Assembly: GCA_964567855.1 (NCBI GenBank)
Contig: CAZMOE010000003.1
Location: 1 to 64,000 of the forward strand
Length of the DNA stretch: 64,000 nt
Source: Liminaster sp964567855
GTDB taxonomy: Bacteria; Bacteroidota; Bacteroidia; Bacteroidales; UBA3663
Reading direction: 5' to 3'
Part shown: in pieces, positions 1 to 8,415 of the stretch
Layout: the number at the start of each line of letters is the position of its first letter
Position numbering within the stretch: position 1 is the first letter of the stretch
Program-made: the position numbers and the translations under genes
Notes under the pieces: model-generated
What the model was told of the DNA's origin: nothing
What the model saw: only the letters and a program-made list of their open reading frames with translations
Databases searched by the model: none

Positions 1-155
1 TGGTAATCCTTCATGATGTATTGATCGCCATTGTCATTCTCGACATTCGCAGCCTCCCAGTCGTGACTCGGATAGATATATATTTTCCCGTCAAAGATGT
101 GTACGGAAGGATCAGCCATGTAATCGGCCGGAAAAAGATAGCGTTTGGTAGCCAT
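1..155 (-). CDS. GH43 glycoside hydrolase, N-terminal fragment (runs off window)
   Basis: Only the first 51 codons are present. Translation from the ATG at 155 begins MATKRYLFPADYMADPSV and continues through HIFDGKIYIYPSHDW to an NDNGDQY motif. This is the first blade of a GH43 five-bladed propeller; the Asp of ADPSV is the expected catalytic base. GH43 enzymes of this type act as beta-xylosidases or alpha-L-arabinofuranosidases on xylan oligosaccharides. No signal peptide is seen, so a cytoplasmic role on imported sugars is likely. It lies 30 bp downstream of the sugar symporter on the same strand, so the two are probably co-transcribed. The subfamily cannot be set from this fragment. Confidence 0.8.
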   Translation of the reverse strand, partial: MATKRYLFPADYMADPSVHIFDGKIYIYPSHDWEAANVENDNGDQYIMKDY

Positions 156-185
156 AATCCTATTGTTTTTATATCATTTCTTCAA

Positions 186-1706
186 TTACTTATTGCGAGC
201 TTCGATGGCTTTGTTTATTTCATCGATCTTCTCGTCGCTCAACTCATATTTACTAATGATGAACATAGCCAGTACGAGCAGCAAGGCAGGGATCACGCAC
301 ACGAGCCACAGGATACCCTCTTGTGCCAAAGGCGTCTGCGCCTGTAAGTTGTTCATATAGTAAGCACCTGCGGCATTACCTACCGACATCATAGCAAAAG
401 CGGTGATAAAGAACAGGGCCACCACACGCAACGGACGATTGCGGAAGAACTCCGTCCACAAGTCGCTTACTTTTACATTCTCGGTTTCCTTGGCGTCCAT
501 CACCACGCGCTCCTTGCATTGGGTAAAACAGAACACCAACAGAACAAGCCCTACGAGCGCAAATATCAACATAGTGTAGAACCAGGCGCCCGGATCCTTG
601 GGCAAGGTGCTGGCCTCTTCGGCAGCAGCCTTGTAATTGGTATAAGCCAATACGATGCCCGGCACAACGCCGCCGGCAGCCATACCGGCCTTGAAGAATA
701 TACCGGTCAAGGCATTTACGATGCCTGAGATACGTTTGCCCGTCGTATATTCGCCATAAGAGATGACTTCGGGAATAAGCGCCCACATATAGCCTGTGGC
801 CACGATAACGCCCGTAGATTTAATGAACTGGGCCACATAGATAAGCGTCATGTTCTCCTTCATGTCCATAGTCTTGGTGATCACGTAGAGCATGACCATG
901 CCGACGATGGCCACAGAGAGGAATATGTAAAACATATTTTTCTTTCCCACGGCCTTTTTGATAGCCGGCACCAAAGGCATGAAGATAAACGAAGGCAGTG
1001 AACCCAATCCCATAAACAGCGCCATTTCGTAAGGGATCTCTACGATACCGGCCATAATTGCCACAAGAATGGGAATACCCGCCGACACGGCCAAACCGCC
1101 CACGTTGGCCATGAACATTCGTGTAGAGGTAAGGATGGTGATTTCGTCGGTATCACGCGTCAGAGAACTGTTCAATGCTCCGTAGGGCACATTAATCAAT
1201 GTGTAAAGCATCGACATTCCCACATAGGTGATGTAGGCATAGATCAGTTTGGTGGTGTAATCGCTGTCGGCGAATCCGTTCCAGAAACACAAGATGGCCA
1301 ACACCGTGAGAGGGATGCCGGCCAATACCAAATAAGCGCGGTATTTGCCCAACTTCGGATTATGCTTATCCACAAATGTGCCCACAAGAGGATCCCATAA
1401 CACATCGATAATACGCACCACAAGGAACATGACAGCTGCGTGGCCCGGTTCAAGACCGAAGATGTCCGTGTAGAAAAACAGCAGATACATGGAGATGGTC
1501 TGGTAGATAAGATTCTGTGCCAGATCTCCCGATCCGAAGCCTATGCGTTGCAGCCACGACAATTTATAAAATCCCTTGGCATTGCCATTTTCCTCCTGCC
1601 GTGGAGACTCGGAAGATGCAGATCCCCGTTTTTCCTCTCTCGAATAAATGCCTCCGTCTTTTCCGACACTGGCAGATGTTTCATTTGAATTAAATATAGA
1701 TCCCAT
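186..1706 (-). CDS. GPH-family sugar:cation symporter (MelB/XynT-like MFS)
   Basis: This 506-residue inner-membrane transporter has about 12 hydrophobic spans. The segment GFGSGDLAQNLIYQ followed by LLFFYTDIFGL, and then RIIDVLWDPLVGTFVDK, is the glycoside-pentoside-hexuronide symporter signature (motif with paired Asp residues after the second span). The family imports xylosides, melibiose or glucuronides with H+ or Na+. In this PUL it most likely brings xylose, xylobiose or arabinose units into the cytoplasm for the downstream GH43. About 50 polar, Ser/Glu/Lys-rich residues precede the first span, longer than usual, so the real start could be further in, although no later ATG fits well. Its promoter (TACCTTTG at 1837-1844) carries the proposed PUL operator. 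Confidence 0.88.
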   Translation of the reverse strand: MGSIFNSNETSASVGKDGGIYSREEKRGSASSESPRQEENGNAKGFYKLSWLQRIGFGSGDLAQNLIYQTISMYLLFFYTDIFGLEPGHAAVMFLVVRIIDVLWDPLVGTFVDKHNPKLGKYRAYLVLAGIPLTVLAILCFWNGFADSDYTTKLIYAYITYVGMSMLYTLINVPYGALNSSLTRDTDEITILTSTRMFMANVGGLAVSAGIPILVAIMAGIVEIPYEMALFMGLGSLPSFIFMPLVPAIKKAVGKKNMFYIFLSVAIVGMVMLYVITKTMDMKENMTLIYVAQFIKSTGVIVATGYMWALIPEVISYGEYTTGKRISGIVNALTGIFFKAGMAAGGVVPGIVLAYTNYKAAAEEASTLPKDPGAWFYTMLIFALVGLVLLVFCFTQCKERVVMDAKETENVKVSDLWTEFFRNRPLRVVALFFITAFAMMSVGNAAGAYYMNNLQAQTPLAQEGILWLVCVIPALLLVLAMFIISKYELSDEKIDEINKAIEARNK

Positions 1707-1836
1707 GGATATTAAATTTTAATACTGAGCGGAGCGAAAGGCCATCCTTTTCCGAACTGATAGACCGTGAAGAAATGCTGGCGTTCCACCCTGGCTCTCC
1801 GATTCAAGATTTCAATCAGGTTTTATTAACCGGCAG

Positions 1837-1903
1837 CAAAGGTAATGCAAGTGCAGCGCACGAAATTCCAAAATAGTAACTTTATGTGTAAAAAATGAAA
1901 CAT
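1837..1903 (-). promoter_or_regulatory. Promoter and proposed PUL operator of the symporter
   Basis: On the minus strand the order is ATGTTTC (1897-1903), 16 bp, GTTAC (1876-1880), 31 bp, then the -7 box TACCTTTG (1837-1844). The same arrangement recurs before five other PUL units. The half-sites are 21 bp apart, two helical turns. Assignment to the hybrid regulator is inference. Confidence 0.65.
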
Positions 1904-1951
1904 CCGGCACCTCCCGCCAGAGCGATACCGGCTTATTTGAAAAGAATCCCA

Positions 1952-1959
1952 TAAATTTG
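1952..1959 (+). promoter_or_regulatory. Possible -7 box of the esterase gene
   Basis: TAAATTTG fits the Bacteroidales TAnnTTTG consensus and would give a leader of about 50 nt. No -33 element at the right distance and no PUL operator are seen. Confidence 0.4.
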
Positions 1960-2016
1960 CCTGTGAAAATCACGATTTTTCCCATCGTTTTCTATTTCAT
2001 TAAAAATATACATGCA

Positions 2017-3930
2017 ATGAAAAAACTATTGACAGTCGTTTCTCTTCTATGCTGTACCCTCGCCACAACGGCGAAGGTCAAACTGCCGCAGATCCTTTCC
2101 GACGGAATGGTATTGCAACGCAACGACAGCATCCGTATCTGGGGAACCGCCGACCCGACAGAGGAGGTACGCCTCCGGTTCCTTAAAAAAAATCATGCGA
2201 CCCAAGCCGACACCGACGGTCGTTGGGAAATCATGTTGCCGCCGCACAAAGCGGGAGGTCCCTATACAATGGAAATCAACGGAACCATCTTACACAATAT
2301 CTATATAGGCGACGTGTGGCTGACATCGGGGCAATCGAACATGGATCTTCCCGTCAGCCGCGTCGAAGACCTCTACAAGACAGAGTGTGATGCCTACAGC
2401 AACGCCGCGATCCATTTGATACAGATCAGTACCCGTTCCATCATCGAGGGACCCCAGGAAGACATCGTAAGTAGCGACCGCTGGGAAGAATTAACCCCTG
2501 ACAAGACCGGACATTGGTCTGCCGTCAGTTATTTTTTCGCCAAAGAGATGTTTGAAGCTACCGGCGTTCCGCAGGGAATCATCAACTCCAGTCAGGGAGG
2601 TTCTGCCATCGAAGGCTGGATGAGCAGAAAGGCCATAGGCAGTGTCTTCCCGAAATATTTGGAAGAGGCCGACTTCTATCTTACCGACGGCTACATGCAA
2701 CGGTGCAAGGACCTCAACGCCGTTATCGGCAAATGCTACAGCGCCCTGCAGGACGAACAGGATCCGGGACTGAAAGAAAAATGGATGAACACGGAATTCG
2801 ATGATTCGGATTGGGAAACCGTCAACCAATATGACCGGAATCTCGGCGCGGTGCATGGCCGGCCATGGTGCGGCACCCTCTGGTTCCGCAAGACATTCGA
2901 CGTTCCGGCCGAAATGACCGGACAAGAGGGACTGTTACGCCTCGGTTGTCTGATCGATGCCGACGAGGCTTATATCAACGGGCAAAAGGTCGGCGTAACC
3001 TATTACCAATATCCGCCCCGCAAATACAGGTTCGGCGCCGATTTGCTGAAACCCGGCAAAAACGTGCTCTGCATCCGGCTGAAAACAGGTACCGCACCCG
3101 AAAAGTTCGTCCGCGAAAAACCGTATAAGATCATTGTCGGCGACCGAGAGGTTTCGCTCGAAGGCGATTATCGTATGCATCGAGGTGTCATGATGCCGGC
3201 CCAGCCGGGTGCGGGCGGATTCGACAATGTCGCCACCGGATATTATAACGGCATGATCGCCCCCATCGCCAACTATCGCATCGGCGGTATCGTATGGTAC
3301 CAGGGCGAGACCAACACCGGTCGCCCCCGGGAATATCAGCCCCTGCTGGAAGCATTGACCGCCGACTGGCGCGAACATTACGGCGACGTCCCGATGATTA
3401 TCGTCCAGCTGGCAAATTTCATGCAACGTCACCAGCAACCTATCGAAAGCGGCTGGGCCGCACTGAGAGAGGCGCAACGCAGAGCAAGCAAATCGATTCC
3501 GAATGCCGCTCTCGCTACCGCAGCCGACCTCGGCGAGTGGAATGACATTCATCCCCTCAACAAAAAAGATCTTGCCCACCGCATCGCGCTTCAGGCACAG
3601 CGTCTGTATCTTAAAAACCGGAAGGTGGTTGCCGAGGGGCCGGCCTATGAAAACTGCCGCTTTGCCGACGGCAAGGCCATCCTCTCTTTCCGTGCCGGCA
3701 CCGACGATTTCGCACCGATTCCGGCCGATAGTCTGACTGGTTTCAGCATCGCCGGCGCAGACGGGCATTTCGTCTGGGCAAAAGCACGAATCGAGGGGAA
3801 AAACGTAATCGTCTGGAATGAACGGATAAGCGAACCGAAAGCCGTCCGTTACGGATGGGATGACAACCCGAAACTCACGCTCTACGGCGCCACCGGCCTG
3901 CCGGCAGCTCCGTTCTCTACACAAGAATGA
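2017..3930 (+). CDS. CE20-like acetyl(xylan) esterase, SGNH/SASA family
   Basis: The chosen ATG at 2017 gives a clean signal peptide (MKKLLTVVSLLCCTLATTA); an in-frame ATG at 1957 would hide it behind 20 residues. The mature protein is a sialate-O-acetylesterase-type SGNH hydrolase: TSGQSNM carries nucleophile Ser107, GGIVWYQGETN is block III, and NDIHP carries Asp510 and His512. Between the blocks, about residues 250 to 370, lies an inserted jelly-roll (from SDWETVNQY through LKPGKNVLCIRLKTG) like that reported in the CE20 acetyl xylan esterase of Xanthomonas. It probably removes O-acetyl groups from xylan oligosaccharides in the periplasm. It is transcribed alone, divergently from the symporter, and ends at a strong terminator. 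Acetyl-xylan specificity rests on context. Confidence 0.85.
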   Translation: MKKLLTVVSLLCCTLATTAKVKLPQILSDGMVLQRNDSIRIWGTADPTEEVRLRFLKKNHATQADTDGRWEIMLPPHKAGGPYTMEINGTILHNIYIGDVWLTSGQSNMDLPVSRVEDLYKTECDAYSNAAIHLIQISTRSIIEGPQEDIVSSDRWEELTPDKTGHWSAVSYFFAKEMFEATGVPQGIINSSQGGSAIEGWMSRKAIGSVFPKYLEEADFYLTDGYMQRCKDLNAVIGKCYSALQDEQDPGLKEKWMNTEFDDSDWETVNQYDRNLGAVHGRPWCGTLWFRKTFDVPAEMTGQEGLLRLGCLIDADEAYINGQKVGVTYYQYPPRKYRFGADLLKPGKNVLCIRLKTGTAPEKFVREKPYKIIVGDREVSLEGDYRMHRGVMMPAQPGAGGFDNVATGYYNGMIAPIANYRIGGIVWYQGETNTGRPREYQPLLEALTADWREHYGDVPMIIVQLANFMQRHQQPIESGWAALREAQRRASKSIPNAALATAADLGEWNDIHPLNKKDLAHRIALQAQRLYLKNRKVVAEGPAYENCRFADGKAILSFRAGTDDFAPIPADSLTGFSIAGADGHFVWAKARIEGKNVIVWNERISEPKAVRYGWDDNPKLTLYGATGLPAAPFSTQE

Positions 3931-3978
3931 CACGGCTGAACAGTCGCCTGTTCCAGAATACCGGAAAGCGGCATACAT

Positions 3979-4016
3979 AAACCCGGCGGGGCCTGACTGC
4001 AGGCCCCGCCGGGTTT
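3979..4016. terminator. Bidirectional intrinsic terminator
   Basis: A 17-bp perfect GC-rich stem (3979-3995 with 4000-4016) and a 4-nt loop sits between the convergent esterase and hybrid-regulator genes. A-rich and T-rich flanks on opposite sides let it serve both strands. Confidence 0.9.
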
Positions 4017-4049
4017 TCCTGTCATAATCATCCTTATAATTTCCCTGAA

Positions 4050-7000
4050 TTACTCCAACAACTTCTTCAGTTTCTCATCATTAGGATTTTTCAGGTAATT
4101 GGAGACGAATGCCTTCGGTGTCATGCCGAAATAAGAGGTAAAATTGCTTGTGAAATAAGACGGACTGCTGAAGCCGACAGAATAAGCGATCTCGGCAACG
4201 GTCACATCGTTTTCTATAAGCAGGAAAGCGGCCTGTTTCAGTCGCACCGATTTGATGAGAGAGCTCGGAGAGGTATTGAGCAGTTCTTTCAGCTTACGGT
4301 TTAGATGCACACGGCTGATACCGACCTCCTGGCTCAGTTTTTCCACGTTAAACTCCGAATCGCCCAGGTTCTTCCGGATATTTTCCATGACTCTCTGCAT
4401 CAGTTTTGTATCTCCCGATGCCATCTGAACCGAATCATACTCAAAGCCCAGATCCATCCGCCTCAATTTGCCCAATATGTTCTTACGAACTTTCAGGCTC
4501 TGGCCGATAGCGCCCCGCAACAATGTGATATTGATCGGTTTCGTAAGAAAACGGTCGGCCTCGCAGCGCATGGCCAGTTCCGCATTGTTATCGGATGTCT
4601 CCGACGTCAGCACGATTACAGGAATATTGTCGGTGTCGATGTTGTGCTTGATGCGGTGGCAGAGTTCATAACCGTCGCCGTTGGACATCACAAGATCGGT
4701 CACCACCACGTCGGGAGCCTGTACCAGCAACTGCCCCCATGCCTCATTGCCGCTGGTGGCCGTGACGACGTTATAATCGGAAAGTTCCTCGCGCAGATAG
4801 GCCAGGAATGAGGCATCATCGTCAACCAGCATGACGGTAATGGTATTCGGAGCCTCGACCTCTGTATCGCCGATCTCCTCAACCGAAAAATCGCTGGCGG
4901 AATATACCTTGTTGATATCCTCCTTATCCGGAATCATGTCGGCCTGCACCATGGCGGGCATTTCTGCCGGCGCGTCCTCCTCCACGACCATCTCAGCTGC
5001 CGAAAAATGAACATTTCCAAGAGGTAAAAGAACCGTAAAGGCGACCCCGCGGTCTTCGACATTCGCAACCCGGATCCGGCCATGGTGCAATTCCGTCAGC
5101 TCATGGGCGATATTCAGACCGATGCCCGACCCGGCATTCTCGGAACTGTTCTTACCTTGATAAAAACGTTCAAAAATATGCCTCATATCGGTTTCCGACA
5201 GCGAAGAGCCGGAATTAAATATCACGATACGCACAATCTCATGCGCCTCTTCCTCCGGCAACAATCCGGCATTCTCTTCAACCGTCACCGAAATATTTAC
5301 CTCGCCCTTGCTGGGGGTAAACTTAAAGGCATTGGAAAGCAAATTGAAAAATACCTTATCCAACTGGTCCGGATCGCCCCATACGGTCAGATCCGCACAA
5401 TCATCCGGTATCTGCATGCCGTATTGTATCTGATGACTGACAGCGACCTGATCGAAATAGCGCATAATATTGCTCAGGAATGAGGAAAACGGAAGCTCTC
5501 TGACGTGCAAACGCAATTGGCCGTTGTCCAACTTGCGAATATCCATCTGCTGATTGACCAGCATAAGGATACGCAAGGCATTCCGATACATCAACTCGTA
5601 CACGCTGGCCGTCGCATTGTCCACTTTCTGGTCCATCAGTTTTCTAAGCGGCGCCAAAATCAATGTGAGAGGGGTCTTGATTTCATGGCTGATGCTTGTA
5701 AACATCCTCAGTTTGGCCTCTTTGATCTGCTGTTTGTGTTCCGTGCGCATCAGAATACGTTTCTGCAGAATCCGCTGCCTCCAATGATGTATCACCACAC
5801 CTATCACGGAAATAGCGATCAGGACATACAGGACAATCGCCCACCAGCGGGCATACCACGGCGTCTGCACAACTATACAGAGTTGTTTGAACGACGCGGT
5901 ATTCATCGCATTATTGGTATATGCACGCACCTGGAAATGATACGTTCCCCACGGAAGGTTGCTGTAGTTGGCGCTGCAGTCCGCCCCTTGCACCTCATGC
6001 CATGTATTCTCATATCCGAGCAACCGGTAAGAGTATTGAATATCCAGCGGATTGCAATATTCCTGCACGGCAAAGGAAAGAGAGAACGAATTGGCATCCG
6101 GTGAAAGTGTCAGTGTCCTGGCATTCCATAAAGAGGCGTCCAGAACATTCCCGGAAGAGGCAGGATCATAGTCCGTGAGGGCATTGTTTACCCACAAACG
6201 GGTAAAGAAGATCTCTTTCAGAGGACGGTTGTCTATTTTCACGGCTTCCGACCTGAATTCAAGCATTCCGTTGTCGCCGCCGAAAGACATCGTGCCGTCA
6301 GGCCATAATACCGCCGCGCGGACAGAGAAGTTACCTACCAGAGAGAGTTCATCGGAGGAATAGCGGCGAAACAAATTCTCCTTGGGGTCGTAAGAGCCCA
6401 GCCCGTAATTGGTAGAAAACCACAGCAGACCGTCTCCGCTTCTCACGGCAGAGTACATCGCCTCGCCCAAGCGGGCTCCCCGATCCTTCACATAATGCGC
6501 CACACGTTCGCCCTTGTCATATCGTACCAGCCCCTGATTGGTCACCATCCATACGACGGAATCTTCCTCCACGAAGTCTGAGACACGGAGCTTGGTATCT
6601 CCTGCCGGCACGTGCCGGACGGAGTTATGAGCGATATCGAACCTGAACACGCCGTCTTCGGTACCGACCCAGAGCTGATAAGCGCTGTCCAAATAAAGGG
6701 AAATGATCCAGGAGTTATACTCGCCGTTACCGATTTTGTGCAGATCACGGGTCCGGGTATTGTAAGAGAATATTCCATCTCCATTCGTCCCCACAAAGAG
6801 ACTGTGAGAAAGCGTATCGTAAACCATACACATCACCCGTGCCTTGGACAGCGGCGCCAGCTCCGCCGGAACAATCAACTCTTCATTCTGCAGGACATAT
6901 ACGCCGTAATTATACGTTCCCACATACACACGATCCTTTTCATCACTTGCCAGGGCCAGCACTGAATTGGTTTTCAGGTTGCTGTTCCTGGACGAGAAAT

Positions 7001-8186
7001 GTATCTTCCTGCTATCCGGCCGGCAAACCAGCAGGCCGCCTCCGTCCGAGCCAATGATCCGCGATCCGTCACTCAACGAAGCGAAACAACTGACACATCC
7101 CAGATTATTCCCGCCCTCCGTTTTCGCCATCGGCTTGAAGAAGAATGAATCATCTTGAAAAGGAATCACCAACAATCCTTTTTGAAATAGTCCCAGCCAG
7201 AGATTTTGCTGGTCATCGTAGACAATACTATGAATTTTGCTGTGTTCGAGATCGCACGGACAGTTAGAGAAGTGTAGCTGTTCTATTTCACCGCTTTTCA
7301 CAAGATAACGATAAAGCCCCTCGTTTTCGGTACCTACCAACAGATTGCCGTAAGTATCATGCTGCAGTGCCGTAATATCAAAATTCCGCAAAGTGGAGTT
7401 CTCCACCTGAGTCAGTTCCATTGAATTAAGATCGCAGCAGAAAATCCCGTTCTGTAAGGTACCAAGCCACACCTTCCTGCGGCTTCGGTCCTCCACAATG
7501 GAATGGAAAATAGCATGAGAAGTCAATTCCCGAACACGGTCATCCATTTTAAAACTAACGGCACAGAGACTGTCCAGACTCAAGACCTTAACCCCTTCCT
7601 GATGAAGAGTCCACAAATGACGGCGACTGTCGACCGTCATCTTGACAATATTCTTCCGGTCCAGCAAGACGGACAACGAGTGACTGAGTTCCCGGTCCAC
7701 TGTCCGGGTTTCGGCATCGAATGCAAAAATACCGTAACCGTATGTAGAGACAAGCAACATATCGTTGATTGTCGGATGCGACAGAATACAGGAAATACTC
7801 AGCGGTATCGAATCTTCCGCCAACTCATAATGCGTAAACTTATTTTCAGTACGACAGAAATAATAAAATCCGTCCGAGGCACCGACCCAATGACGATGAG
7901 CCGGGTCTTCGTAAATATAAGAGACCCGATTGGTATGAAGAGAATAGCAATCGTCGACCTGGCTCAGGTAGGTTGTAAAATTCTGGCCGTTGAATTTCGC
8001 CAGCCCCATATCCGTAGGTATCCAAAGGAAGTTTTCCCGGTCGAACATCAGGGTATTGATTCTCGTATTGACCAATCCCTGCTGTGTAGAATACAGACGC
8101 GGAGACTGGGCGACGACAGCGGCAACAGAAAAACTCCATAAAAGAACAATCAACCATGTTCCTGCCTTTAGGAAAGATGTTTTCAT
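4050..8186 (-). CDS. Hybrid two-component system regulator (HTCS) of the PUL
   Basis: A one-protein sensor and transcription factor of 1378 residues. I start at the ATG at 8186, which opens a signal/anchor (MKTSFLKAGTWLIVLLW); an in-frame ATG at 8204 adds six residues. Order: periplasmic two-component beta-propeller repeats (about 30-670), Y_Y_Y domain (about 690-775), one membrane span (about 780-805), HisKA with SHEIKTPL (His834), HATPase with GSGIGLNIAHE, receiver domain (MLVDDDASF, phospho-acceptor Asp1164), and a C-terminal AraC-type DNA-binding domain with AEIAYSVGFSSPSYF. The family binds a PUL-derived oligosaccharide in the periplasm and activates the locus. It is the only regulator in the PUL, so it is the natural candidate to bind the repeated operator. 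Transcribed alone, divergent from GH2. Confidence 0.95.
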   Translation of the reverse strand: MKTSFLKAGTWLIVLLWSFSVAAVVAQSPRLYSTQQGLVNTRINTLMFDRENFLWIPTDMGLAKFNGQNFTTYLSQVDDCYSLHTNRVSYIYEDPAHRHWVGASDGFYYFCRTENKFTHYELAEDSIPLSISCILSHPTINDMLLVSTYGYGIFAFDAETRTVDRELSHSLSVLLDRKNIVKMTVDSRRHLWTLHQEGVKVLSLDSLCAVSFKMDDRVRELTSHAIFHSIVEDRSRRKVWLGTLQNGIFCCDLNSMELTQVENSTLRNFDITALQHDTYGNLLVGTENEGLYRYLVKSGEIEQLHFSNCPCDLEHSKIHSIVYDDQQNLWLGLFQKGLLVIPFQDDSFFFKPMAKTEGGNNLGCVSCFASLSDGSRIIGSDGGGLLVCRPDSRKIHFSSRNSNLKTNSVLALASDEKDRVYVGTYNYGVYVLQNEELIVPAELAPLSKARVMCMVYDTLSHSLFVGTNGDGIFSYNTRTRDLHKIGNGEYNSWIISLYLDSAYQLWVGTEDGVFRFDIAHNSVRHVPAGDTKLRVSDFVEEDSVVWMVTNQGLVRYDKGERVAHYVKDRGARLGEAMYSAVRSGDGLLWFSTNYGLGSYDPKENLFRRYSSDELSLVGNFSVRAAVLWPDGTMSFGGDNGMLEFRSEAVKIDNRPLKEIFFTRLWVNNALTDYDPASSGNVLDASLWNARTLTLSPDANSFSLSFAVQEYCNPLDIQYSYRLLGYENTWHEVQGADCSANYSNLPWGTYHFQVRAYTNNAMNTASFKQLCIVVQTPWYARWWAIVLYVLIAISVIGVVIHHWRQRILQKRILMRTEHKQQIKEAKLRMFTSISHEIKTPLTLILAPLRKLMDQKVDNATASVYELMYRNALRILMLVNQQMDIRKLDNGQLRLHVRELPFSSFLSNIMRYFDQVAVSHQIQYGMQIPDDCADLTVWGDPDQLDKVFFNLLSNAFKFTPSKGEVNISVTVEENAGLLPEEEAHEIVRIVIFNSGSSLSETDMRHIFERFYQGKNSSENAGSGIGLNIAHELTELHHGRIRVANVEDRGVAFTVLLPLGNVHFSAAEMVVEEDAPAEMPAMVQADMIPDKEDINKVYSASDFSVEEIGDTEVEAPNTITVMLVDDDASFLAYLREELSDYNVVTATSGNEAWGQLLVQAPDVVVTDLVMSNGDGYELCHRIKHNIDTDNIPVIVLTSETSDNNAELAMRCEADRFLTKPINITLLRGAIGQSLKVRKNILGKLRRMDLGFEYDSVQMASGDTKLMQRVMENIRKNLGDSEFNVEKLSQEVGISRVHLNRKLKELLNTSPSSLIKSVRLKQAAFLLIENDVTVAEIAYSVGFSSPSYFTSNFTSYFGMTPKAFVSNYLKNPNDEKLKKLLE

Positions 8187-8390
8187 AAATATCAGACTTA
8201 GCATGTTTCAATTTTAACGGTGTAAAATTAAATATAATTACGGTTACAAATATTATTTTGGGACATTTTATTTCATTTTTATGACATCTTAGTCACTTTT
8301 ATCATAAAAAAGAGGATACATAAGCTATAAAATTGGTAACAAAACAGGAATTTGCAGCAAGTATGTTTCATCTGTTTTGCATCGAAAATC

Positions 8391-8398
8391 TATCTTTG
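8391..8398 (+). promoter_or_regulatory. -7 box of the GH2 gene
   Basis: TATCTTTG lies 18 bp before the ATG, an exact match to TAnnTTTG. The position where other PUL promoters carry the spaced repeat (GTTAC expected at 8355-8359) does not match, so GH2 may be controlled differently. Confidence 0.6.
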
Positions 8399-8415
8399 CA
8401 CAAATTCGACACATT

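Larger units (their letters stand above)
1707..2016. other. Divergent intergenic region, symporter/esterase
   Basis: No gene is seen here. The minus-strand side holds the symporter promoter with the proposed operator (1837-1903). The plus-strand side holds a -7-like TAAATTTG at 1952-1959 for the esterase. Confidence 0.6.

Noticed and set aside
8332..8359. Operator-like GGTAAC before GH2
   Set aside because: The half-site partner and distance to the -7 box do not fit the pattern seen at the other six promoters.
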